Source of the DNA: Pseudomonadota bacterium | GTDB lineage: Bacteria > Pseudomonadota > Gammaproteobacteria > Burkholderiales > Burkholderiaceae_B | Direction of reading: 5' to 3' | Length of the DNA: 5,623 nt | NCBI GenBank assembly: GCA_023423975.1 | Contig: JAFAEO010000054.1 | Span: 1-5,623, forward strand | Shown here: positions 1 through 5,623 of the stretch, piece by piece | Numbering within the stretch: position 1 is the first letter of the stretch | Layout of the letters: each line of letters opens with the position of its first letter | Notes under the pieces: generated by a model | Told to the model about the DNA's origin: nothing | Seen by the model: only the letters and a program-made list of their open reading frames with translations | Databases searched by the model: none | Program-made: the position numbers and the translations under genes

Positions 1-2711
1 TGAAAGAAGAAGGAATCTCTGTATCCATCATTAATTCAAACCCAGCTACAATCATGACCGATAGTGTTGTAGCAGATCACGTTTATTTACTTCCATTAAC
101 TTGCGAAAGTATCGAGCAGATCCTTCAAGAACGCCAAATCGATGCTGTACTACCAACTATGGGTGGTCAGACCGCATTGAACCTATGTATTGAAGCATCC
201 AACCGTGGTATTTGGGACAAATACAATGTTAAAGTGATAGGAGTTGATGTAGCTGCTATCGAGAAAACTGAAAACCGTGAAGAATTCCGCCAATTGATGA
301 TCGACATCGGTGTTGGTGTTGCGAACTCTAAGATTGCGAACTCCTTCTTGGAAGGTAAAGAAGCTGCGCAGTTGATCGGATTCCCATTAGTAATTCGCCC
401 TTCTTACACATTGGCTGGAACCGGAGGTGGTTTTGTGCACAAGAAAGAAGAATTTGACGCTGCCTTGAACAGAGGTCTACATGCATCCCCTACCCATGAG
501 GTATTGGTGGAGCAAGCAGTATTGGGTTGGAAAGAATTTGAGTTGGAATTATTACGTGATACAAACGATAACGTAATCATCATCTGTACGATCGAAAACT
601 TTGATCCTATGGGTATCCATACAGGAGACTCCATTACAGTGGCTCCAGGGATGACCCTTTCGGACAAATGTTACCAAGATATGCGTAATCAAGCAATTAA
701 GATGATGCGCTCTATCGGTAACTTCGCCGGTGGTTGTAACGTTCAGTTCTCTGTAAACCCTGAGAACGAAGAGATCATTGCTATCGAGATCAACCCACGT
801 GTTTCCCGTTCATCAGCATTGGCTTCTAAAGCTACAGGTTACCCTATCGCTAAGATCGCTGCGAAATTGGCAATCGGTTATAACTTGGACGAACTTCAGA
901 ACCAGATCACTAAAAATACTTCAGCATACTTCGAGCCTACATTGGACTATGTAATCGTTAAGGTTCCACGCTTTAACTTTGACAAGTTCAAAGGTGCCAA
1001 CAAGGAATTGGGCTTACAGATGAAGGCTGTAGGTGAGGTTATGGCAATCGGCCGTACTTTCATCGAAGCACTTCAAAAAGCGGCTCAATCGCTTGAGACT
1101 GGCCGTGCAGGTTTAGGTGCTGATGGTCGCCAATCAAGAAATTTAGAGGAAATCATGCACAGCTTGGAGCATCCAAGTGCTGATCGCCTTTTCCATATCA
1201 AAGATGCTTTCGAATTAGGTGTTCCTTTGGAATCTGTTCGTAAAGCGACCTTAATTGACAAATGGTTCTTATTGCAAATTCAAGAGCTTGTTCAATTAGA
1301 AGGTGAATTGCGCAGATACCAATTGAACAATATCCCTCGCGATTTCTTCATGACCTTGAAACAAAAAGGTTATTCAGATATACAAATCGCTTGGTTATTA
1401 GGGAATACAACAGAGGACGAGGTATATGCTCGCCGTAAAGAGTTGGGTATCCGTCGCGTTTACAAAATGGTTGACACCTGTGCCGCGGAATTCCCTGCAC
1501 AGACTCCATACTACTACTCTACTTTCGAAGACGAAAACGAGTCGACAGCATCTGACCGCAAAAAGATCATCGTATTAGGTTCAGGACCTAACCGTATCGG
1601 TCAAGGTATCGAGTTTGATTACTCATGTGTACACGGTCTATTGGCCGCTAAAGAATGTGGTTACGAAGCAATCATGGTTAACTGTAACCCTGAGACGGTT
1701 TCTACAGACTTTAACATGGCTGACAAACTCTACTTCGAGCCAGTATTCTGGGAACACGTTCGTGAAATCATCGAATTGGAGAAACCGGTTGGTGTAATCG
1801 TTCAGTTAGGTGGTCAAACTGCCTTGAAAATGGCTGAGCGCCTAGAAGCAGAAGGCGTAAAGATCATCGGAACAAACTTTGCAAACATGGACTTGGCTGA
1901 AGACCGTGGAAGTTTCTCGGATCTATTGAAAGATTTAGATATCCCTTATCCAAAATATGGTGTGGCAACTTCTGCAGAGGAAGCTATCAAGGTTGCGAAT
2001 GAAGTCGGTTACCCAGTATTGGTTCGTCCTTCCTATGTACTAGGTGGACAAGGAATGAGCATCGTGATCAACGATGAAGACTTAGAGAAAGCAGTAGTGA
2101 ACCTATTAAAAAATCTTCCAGGTAACCATATCCTAATTGACCACTTCTTGGATAGAGCTGAAGAAGCGGAATCAGATTCGATCTGTGACGGTGAAGATGT
2201 TCACATCATCGGAATGATGGAGCACATCGAGCCTGCAGGTATCCACTCTGGTGACTCATCAGCAGTATTGCCTCCATTTAGCTTATCAGAAAAGGTTCAG
2301 CAGAAAATGGAAGAATATACCATCAAATTAGCGAAAGCATTGAATGTGATCGGTCTATTGAATATCCAATTCGCCATCAAAGATGAGAATGTATTTGTAA
2401 TCGAGGCAAACCCTCGTGCATCACGTACAGTTCCATTTATCGCGAAAGCTTATGATGTACCTTACATCAATATCGCTACAAAGGTGATGTTGGGCGAGAA
2501 CAAGTTGAAAGACTTCACGATCGAGCGCAAACTGAATGGATACGCCATCAAAGAGCCTGTATTCTCTTTCTCAAAATTCCCTGAGGTAGACAAGCAATTA
2601 GGCCCTGAGATGAAATCTACTGGTGAAGCAATCCGCTTTATCAAAGATCTTAACGATCCACATTTCAGAGAATTGTACAGCAAGAAATCAATGTTCTTGA
2701 ATGCGCAGTAG
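1..2711 (+). CDS. carB: Carbamoyl-phosphate synthetase large subunit, 5'-truncated by the window edge, short form without the allosteric domain
   Basis: Catalyses the ATP-dependent synthesis of carbamoyl phosphate from bicarbonate and ammonia, the ammonia being channelled from the glutaminase subunit CarA; the product feeds pyrimidine and arginine synthesis in the cytoplasm. The reading frame is already open at base 3 and reads KEEGISVSIINSNPATIMTD, matching CarB near residue 38 of the E. coli protein, so the ATG at 54 is internal and about 37 residues are missing. Both synthetase halves are visible: the first ATP-grasp (IRPSYTLAGTGGG about base 391, ENFDPMGIHTGDS about 595, EINPRVSRSSALASKATG about 785), the helical oligomerisation region (about 1140-1500, ending VDTCAAEF), and the second half (GPNRIGQGIEFDYSCVHG about 1585, VRPSYVLGGQG about 2020, MEHIEPAGIHSGDS about 2215, EANPRASRTVPF about 2403). 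It stops about 20 residues after GPEMKSTGEA, so the roughly 140-residue MGS-like regulatory domain of E. coli CarB is absent. Estimated full length is about 940 residues. No frameshift seen; carA is not in the window. Confidence 0.97.
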   Translation, partial: KEEGISVSIINSNPATIMTDSVVADHVYLLPLTCESIEQILQERQIDAVLPTMGGQTALNLCIEASNRGIWDKYNVKVIGVDVAAIEKTENREEFRQLMIDIGVGVANSKIANSFLEGKEAAQLIGFPLVIRPSYTLAGTGGGFVHKKEEFDAALNRGLHASPTHEVLVEQAVLGWKEFELELLRDTNDNVIIICTIENFDPMGIHTGDSITVAPGMTLSDKCYQDMRNQAIKMMRSIGNFAGGCNVQFSVNPENEEIIAIEINPRVSRSSALASKATGYPIAKIAAKLAIGYNLDELQNQITKNTSAYFEPTLDYVIVKVPRFNFDKFKGANKELGLQMKAVGEVMAIGRTFIEALQKAAQSLETGRAGLGADGRQSRNLEEIMHSLEHPSADRLFHIKDAFELGVPLESVRKATLIDKWFLLQIQELVQLEGELRRYQLNNIPRDFFMTLKQKGYSDIQIAWLLGNTTEDEVYARRKELGIRRVYKMVDTCAAEFPAQTPYYYSTFEDENESTASDRKKIIVLGSGPNRIGQGIEFDYSCVHGLLAAKECGYEAIMVNCNPETVSTDFNMADKLYFEPVFWEHVREIIELEKPVGVIVQLGGQTALKMAERLEAEGVKIIGTNFANMDLAEDRGSFSDLLKDLDIPYPKYGVATSAEEAIKVANEVGYPVLVRPSYVLGGQGMSIVINDEDLEKAVVNLLKNLPGNHILIDHFLDRAEEAESDSICDGEDVHIIGMMEHIEPAGIHSGDSSAVLPPFSLSEKVQQKMEEYTIKLAKALNVIGLLNIQFAIKDENVFVIEANPRASRTVPFIAKAYDVPYINIATKVMLGENKLKDFTIERKLNGYAIKEPVFSFSKFPEVDKQLGPEMKSTGEAIRFIKDLNDPHFRELYSKKSMFLNAQ

Positions 2712-2713
2712 CA

Positions 2714-2755
2714 GTACAGAGTACTAAGTATTTAGTATTTAGTATTTAGATATAA
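2714..2755 (+). repeat. Heptad repeat array, left arm (GTATTTA / TATTTAG units)
   Basis: Starting three bases after the carB stop, the sequence can be read in consecutive 7-base units: GTACAGA, GTACTAA, GTATTTA, GTATTTA, GTATTTA, GATATAA. The three central units are identical and the flanking ones look like decayed copies. The 9-mer AGTATTTAG therefore occurs at 2727, 2734 and 2741. The right arm of the same intergenic region carries the reverse complement in the same 7-base phase. I do not recognise a named repeat family. Confidence 0.85.
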
Positions 2756-2827
2756 AAAAATCGAAAAGGTCTGAGAATAATTTCTCAGACCTTTTTTAAT
2801 ATTGAAGATGTCTAAATACTAAATACT
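2734..2827. repeat. 17-bp perfect inverted repeat enclosing the terminator
   Basis: AGTATTTAGTATTTAGA at 2734-2750 is the exact reverse complement of 2811-2827. Three more inner positions pair if one G-U is allowed (2751-2753 with 2808-2810). The arms enclose the 14-bp terminator hairpin, so a transcript from either strand could fold into an outer stem around an inner stem. The arms consist of heptad units, so slipped pairings are also possible, for example 2727-2735 with 2833-2841. Confidence 0.85.
2764..2797. terminator. Two-way intrinsic terminator between convergent genes
   Basis: A perfect 14-bp stem, AAAAGGTCTGAGAA (2764-2777) with TTCTCAGACCTTTT (2782-2795), closes a 4-base loop (TAAT). 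On the plus strand the stem ends in a run of six T (2792-2797), which suits termination of carB 53 bases after its stop. On the minus strand the stem's own four T are followed, after three bases, by seven more T (complement of 2754-2760), which suits the convergent lipoprotein gene. The stem strength and a T run on both sides make bidirectional use likely. Confidence 0.92.
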
Positions 2828-2860
2828 TTCTACTAAATACTCTCTACTAAATACTACTCT
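2812..2860 (-). repeat. Heptad repeat array, right arm (CTAAATA units) entering the 3' end of the FGE gene
   Basis: Read on the plus strand in 7-base steps from 2812: CTAAATA, CTAAATA, CTTTCTA, CTAAATA, CTCTCTA, CTAAATA, CTACTCT. The 9-mer CTAAATACT starts at 2812, 2819, 2833 and 2847, all separated by multiples of seven. It is the reverse complement of the left-arm unit. The last clear unit (2847-2853) begins with the complement of the TAG stop of the minus-strand lipoprotein gene, so the array covers that gene's final codons. Confidence 0.85.
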
Positions 2861-3926
2861 TGACACACCTAAACCCTACATTATTTGTCGGCGAATTGAT
2901 TTCTCCTTTTCCTCGACTTCCGGCTTTATAGCGCTCGCAATATTGGTCATTGCAAAGGAATGAGCCTCCACGTTGTACGCGTTTGATGGTTCCGGGTTCT
3001 TGGGGATCGTAGGAATCTGCCGGTCCTTTGGGGTTATCTTTAGGACTATGTTGGTAGTAATCTGGTCTGTAGAAGTCAGAACACCACTCCCAGACATTAC
3101 CTTCCATATCGTAAAGGCCAAAGGCATTCGCTGGAAAGGACTTGACTGGTGCCGTAGTTTCGAATCCATCTTCTTTAGAGTTCTTGGTGGGGAATTCACC
3201 CTGGTAAATATTCGCTAGCCATTTGCCATCTTCCAACTTCTCAGACCCCCAATAGTAGGTTTCCGCTTGATGTTTACCTGCCTTGGCTGCATATTCCCAT
3301 TCCGCTTCTGTTGGAAGTCGCTTTCCAGCCCATTTTGCATAGGCTTCTGCATCTTCGTAGGCAAGTTGCGTGACAGGATGGTTCTCCTTTCCTTTAATAC
3401 TGCTCTTAGGTCCTTCAGGATGGCGCCAATTGGCATCTGGGACATATTCCCACCACTGCAGGTGATCTTGCAAACCTTGGACTTGTTTTGGAGCCGAGAA
3501 GACTGCTGAGCCTGGCACCAATAAAGCTGGGTCTGCTCCAGGGAAATCTTTTGGATCCAATGGCCGCTCCGCTACCGTTACATATCCAGTGGCTTTCACA
3601 AATGCTTCAAACTGGGCATTGGTTACCTCATGCACGTCCATATAAAAGCTATTGACCGTAACTTGGTGCAAAGGTTTCGCATCCTGAAAGCTATTGCTTC
3701 CCATTTCAAAGGTTCCCCCTTCAATCAAGACCATTTCTGCTTTATCCTCCCCTAGGAGATTATTACCCACTGAATCCTTCTTTAGGTTTGCAAAACGGGA
3801 AGGAATGGATGAGGTATGACATACGGCAACCGAATCTGAAAAGACAACCTGTTCTTTATTCTTAGCACCAGATTGGCAAGCAGTGAACAATAAAAGGGAA
3901 ATAGGAATAGATTTGAAAATGTTCAT
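2847..3926 (-). CDS. Lipoprotein formylglycine-generating enzyme (SUMF1/FGE-sulfatase family) with intact catalytic cysteines
   Basis: 359 residues. Residues 1-17 form a lipoprotein signal with a lipobox ending FTA-C17; no acidic cluster follows the cysteine, which argues for a periplasm-facing anchor. The FGE-sulfatase domain runs from about residue 63 to the end: EMVLIEGGTFEMGS (64-77), FYMDVHEVTNAQFEAFV (94-110), ANWRHPEGP (165-173), WAGKRLPTEAEWEYA (199-213), NIYQGEFP (239-246), EDGF (252-255), GLYDMEGNVWEWCSDFY (270-286), GGSFLCNDQYCERY (320-333), GFRC (351-354). Cys325 and Cys330 align with the human FGE active-site pair Cys336/Cys341 in the same five-residue spacing, and the ANWRHPEGP and calcium-site regions are also close to true FGE. 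In that family the enzyme uses copper and oxygen to oxidise a sulfatase cysteine to formylglycine. GldJ/GldK-like lipoproteins share the fold, but to my knowledge not this cysteine pair. The ATG at 3926 is fixed by the signal peptide. Substrate and in vivo activity are inferred. Confidence 0.9.
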   Translation of the reverse strand: MNIFKSIPISLLLFTACQSGAKNKEQVVFSDSVAVCHTSSIPSRFANLKKDSVGNNLLGEDKAEMVLIEGGTFEMGSNSFQDAKPLHQVTVNSFYMDVHEVTNAQFEAFVKATGYVTVAERPLDPKDFPGADPALLVPGSAVFSAPKQVQGLQDHLQWWEYVPDANWRHPEGPKSSIKGKENHPVTQLAYEDAEAYAKWAGKRLPTEAEWEYAAKAGKHQAETYYWGSEKLEDGKWLANIYQGEFPTKNSKEDGFETTAPVKSFPANAFGLYDMEGNVWEWCSDFYRPDYYQHSPKDNPKGPADSYDPQEPGTIKRVQRGGSFLCNDQYCERYKAGSRGKGEINSPTNNVGFRCVKSSI

Positions 3927-3953
3927 AGTATAGGATTGAAAGATCTCCTTTTA

Positions 3954-3961
3954 CAAAGATA
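3954..3961 (-). promoter_or_regulatory. Probable promoter -7 element (TATCTTTG) of the FGE lipoprotein gene
   Basis: On the minus strand TATCTTTG matches the Bacteroidota consensus TAnnTTTG exactly, 27 bases before the ATG, which would give a leader of about 20 bases. A TTG that could be the -33 element lies 24 bases further upstream (complement of 3986-3988), slightly beyond the usual spacing. An AAGGAG follows the element but sits 18 bases before the ATG, too far for a normal ribosome binding site. Confidence 0.5.
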
Positions 3962-4018
3962 ACAGAGTAATTGAAAAATGAAAACCAAGGACATTCACCA
4001 TGGAATCAGAAAGGAATC

Positions 4019-4046
4019 AAAAAAAGCTGCCTTTTGAGGCAGCTTT
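4019..4046 (-). terminator. Intrinsic terminator of the GH109 gene
   Basis: A perfect 10-bp stem (AAAGCTGCCT at 4023-4032 with AGGCAGCTTT at 4037-4046) closes a 4-base loop. Read on the minus strand it is followed by an uninterrupted T run (complement of 4025-4019, partly in the stem). It starts 22 bases after the GH109 stop and lies before the FGE promoter, which implies that the two minus-strand genes are separate transcription units. Confidence 0.9.
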
Positions 4047-4068
4047 AATGAAAATATAGGATTTTTAA

Positions 4069-5478
4069 CTATTTCACATTTAATTGAACATCCTTCGCGT
4101 TAACCTTTGGACGGATCTTGGTGTTACCACCACCGTTCAAGGTCATGTCATGAGGTTTGTTTGTTTTCCAGTTACCTCTAGTGAAGTCAGGGATGTCCAC
4201 TGTTCTGCTGTTTTTAGAAACAGATTCAACGCTTAATGGAACGATTGCACTCCATACGGCGCCATCATATACCGTTTGATCAAGAGGAAGACCATTACGT
4301 AGACAGTCGATCATTCTCCAGTCCATCATAAAGTCCATACCACCGTGGCCACCAACTTCCTTAGCTTGTTCACCAATGAATTTCACTAATTCCGGAGTGT
4401 ACTGATCGTATAGTTTTTTAAGTTCTTCTGGTTTTACGAAGCTATGTCCGAAAGCGATTCCTTCTTGAGGGTACTTCTGTGCAAAGCCTTTTGTACCACT
4501 CAATAAGTGGATACGAGAGTAAGGACGAGGTGATGTAACATCATGTTGAACCATTAATGTTTTACCTTTCTCCGTTTTGATCAAGGTCGTATCCATATTT
4601 CCTCTGTATTTCTTACCAACGAATTCTTGGAAGAAATCATCCTTTGCTGCTAATTCTCTAGCTCTGTCAGCCATCATAAAGTCATTTGACTGCATAGCAA
4701 CGAGGTGGTTCAATTTATCGCCACAGTTGATGTTCATACATTGCGCGATTGGGCCAATACCGTGGGTTGGGTACAAGTTACCGTTCAATTTGATGTTCTC
4801 ACGCAATCTCCACATGTTTTCATAACCTTTCTTATCGAAGTTCAAGTCTAATAAGTCATGGATATAAGCACCTTCAGCATGTACCAATTCGCCGAATAAC
4901 CCTTGACGAACCATGTTCAAAGTCAACATTTCGAAGAAGTCATAACAACAGTTCTCCAACATCATACAATGTTTCTTGGTCGCTTCAGAAGTTTTTACAA
5001 CTTCCCAGATTTCAGAGATCGTCAATCCCATTGGAACCTCTGTTGCAGCGTGTGCACCAGATTTCATTGCTTCAATAGCCATTGGAGCGTGGTATTCCCA
5101 AGGAGTTGTGATATATACAAGGTCTAGTTCTTCGTTTTTCAACATGGATTTCCAGCCATCTTCACCTGAATAGGCTTTAGCTTCCTTCAATCCTTTTTTA
5201 GTTAAGATAGTTTGAGCCTTGGTCACACGGTCTGCATGCTTATCACATAGTGCTACGATTTCTACGCCTTCAATGTATGAAAGACGATCCACGGCGCCAG
5301 GACCACGCATACCCAAACCAATTACGGCTACTTTTACTTTATCTATTTTTGGAGCAGCAAATCCAGACATATTAAAGTTGGAGCTTGCAAACACCTCGTT
5401 TTGCAAAGAGGGCAATGTAATTGCTGCGCTGGACAACAAACCAGCCTTCTTTAAAAAATCTCTACGGGAGTTATTCAT
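4069..5478 (-). CDS. Tat-exported, NAD-dependent GH109 glycosidase (alpha-N-acetylgalactosaminidase-like, Gfo/Idh/MocA fold)
   Basis: 469 residues. In GH109, bound NAD oxidises the sugar at C3 during elimination and hydration and is regenerated each cycle; characterised members release terminal alpha-N-acetylgalactosamine. The N-terminus carries a clear twin-arginine signal (SRRDFLK, residues 4-10), a hydrophobic stretch (13-24) and a possible cleavage site after VFA (29-31). Tat export fits, because a dinucleotide-binding enzyme would load its cofactor and fold in the cytoplasm. The Rossmann domain starts near residue 46: VAVIGLGMRGPG (50-61, GxGxxG), Asp79 ending the second strand, ITTPWEYH (123-130) and TEVPMGL (146-152), which replaces the EKP motif usual in Gfo/Idh/MocA dehydrogenases. 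GH109-like motifs follow: MWRLRENIKLNGNLYPTHGIGP (222-243, including Arg224, Tyr236 and His239), SPRPYSRIHLLSGTKG (316-331) and GGHGGMDFMM (376-385). Length fits the family. The start is fixed by the Tat signal; AT-rich sequence and no Shine-Dalgarno precede it. The exact linkage cleaved cannot be read from sequence; other Tat-exported sugar oxidoreductases are the main alternative. Confidence 0.88.
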   Translation of the reverse strand: MNNSRRDFLKKAGLLSSAAITLPSLQNEVFASSNFNMSGFAAPKIDKVKVAVIGLGMRGPGAVDRLSYIEGVEIVALCDKHADRVTKAQTILTKKGLKEAKAYSGEDGWKSMLKNEELDLVYITTPWEYHAPMAIEAMKSGAHAATEVPMGLTISEIWEVVKTSEATKKHCMMLENCCYDFFEMLTLNMVRQGLFGELVHAEGAYIHDLLDLNFDKKGYENMWRLRENIKLNGNLYPTHGIGPIAQCMNINCGDKLNHLVAMQSNDFMMADRARELAAKDDFFQEFVGKKYRGNMDTTLIKTEKGKTLMVQHDVTSPRPYSRIHLLSGTKGFAQKYPQEGIAFGHSFVKPEELKKLYDQYTPELVKFIGEQAKEVGGHGGMDFMMDWRMIDCLRNGLPLDQTVYDGAVWSAIVPLSVESVSKNSRTVDIPDFTRGNWKTNKPHDMTLNGGGNTKIRPKVNAKDVQLNVK

Positions 5479-5507
5479 AGTATAAATTTATTATCAAACT
5501 AATTTAC

Positions 5508-5533
5508 AAAATAAAGGGGGACATAGTCCCCCT
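5508..5533 (-). terminator. Probable terminator hairpin upstream of the GH109 gene
   Basis: AGGGGGAC (5515-5522) and GTCCCCCT (5526-5533) form a GC-rich 8-bp stem with a 3-base loop. On the minus strand it is followed by TTATTTTG, a T-rich run broken by an A; on the plus strand the following sequence (ATAAATC) is poor for termination. It therefore probably ends a minus-strand transcript entering from the right. It lies 36 bases before the GH109 ATG, so a 5'-leader structure controlling that gene is an alternative. Confidence 0.55.
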
Positions 5534-5587
5534 ATAAATCACCTATTTTAAAACAAACTAAACAGTCAAATTTTGATTTATCACAAA

Positions 5588-5623
5588 TTAACGAATGGTA
5601 TAATTTGGTTGAGGGGCTTGATT
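5588..5623 (-). CDS. Possible C-terminal end of an upstream gene cut by the window edge
   Basis: Reading the minus strand from the last base gives NQAPQPNYTIR and a TAA stop at 5588-5590. It lies 54 bases before the terminator-like hairpin at 5508-5533, and the residue mix is reasonable for a protein tail. Eleven residues are too few to identify a family, and the other two minus frames are also open for part of this stretch, so the frame choice rests mainly on context. Confidence 0.3.
   Translation of the reverse strand, partial: NQAPQPNYTIR

Noticed and set aside
54..56. ATG at 54 as the start of carB
   Set aside because: The frame is open to the left edge and the upstream residues match CarB (INSNPATI directly before the Met), so this Met is internal.
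404..667. Minus-strand open frame of 87 codons inside carB
   Set aside because: It lies wholly opposite the conserved first ATP-grasp region of CarB and has no recognisable domain; it is a shadow of the coding strand.
2462..2683. Minus-strand open frame of 73 codons near the carB 3' end
   Set aside because: It overlaps conserved CarB sequence on the opposite strand and shows no family features.
2714..2860. Reading the heptad array as a CRISPR array or transposon ends
   Set aside because: Units of 7 bases without unique spacers are not CRISPR, and no transposase or clear target-site duplication flanks the inverted repeat.
2876..3509. Several open frames on both strands inside the FGE lipoprotein gene
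   Set aside because: All overlap conserved FGE motifs in other frames, and none resembles a known protein.
3938..3950. AAGGAG upstream of the FGE gene as a Shine-Dalgarno
   Set aside because: It lies 18 bases before the ATG, too far for normal ribosome binding, and Bacteroidota rarely rely on such sites.
5219..5485. Plus-strand open frame of 88 codons opposite the start of the GH109 gene
   Set aside because: It mirrors the Tat signal and Rossmann motif, which are clearly the real coding sequence.
5566..5576. Short palindrome TCAAATTTTGA as an operator
   Set aside because: Five-base arms in very AT-rich sequence are expected by chance, and nothing else supports a binding site.

Overview
The window holds two complete genes, one gene cut by the left edge, and possibly the last codons of another at the right edge. 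The organism is very probably a member of the Bacteroidota, most likely Sphingobacteriaceae (Sphingobacterium or a relative). The reasons are a CarB that ends without the C-terminal allosteric domain, a Bacteroidota-type TAnnTTTG promoter element, start codons preceded by AT-rich sequence instead of a well-spaced Shine-Dalgarno, and the pairing of a SUMF1/FGE lipoprotein with a Tat-exported GH109 enzyme. The genus is inference from family resemblance, not from a database search.

Layout. Positions 1-2711 (+) encode the large subunit of carbamoyl-phosphate synthetase; about 37 N-terminal residues lie outside the window. It converges on a minus-strand gene (2847-3926) for a lipoprotein formylglycine-generating enzyme that keeps both catalytic cysteines. 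The 135-base gap between them holds a strong two-way terminator enclosed by a 17-bp inverted repeat. That repeat belongs to a 7-base-phased array (TATTTAG / CTAAATA), and the array runs into the last codons and stop of the lipoprotein gene. Upstream of that gene, also on the minus strand and separated by its own terminator, is a Tat-exported, NAD-dependent GH109 glycosidase (4069-5478). A further hairpin plus T-rich run at 5508-5533 and a short open frame at 5588-5623 suggest another minus-strand gene ending just inside the right edge.

How the genes relate. CarB belongs to cytoplasmic pyrimidine and arginine synthesis and is functionally unrelated to the rest. The two minus-strand products both act outside the cytoplasm and both fit breakdown of sulfated, amino-sugar-rich glycans: FGE-type enzymes activate sulfatases, and GH109 removes terminal N-acetylgalactosamine. 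Each has its own terminator, no sulfatase is visible, and no SusC/SusD pair is visible, so a joint pathway is only a hypothesis. No CRISPR array, tRNA, rRNA or transposase gene was seen. The least ordinary features are the heptad array around the convergent terminator and the apparently periplasmic, catalytically intact FGE.
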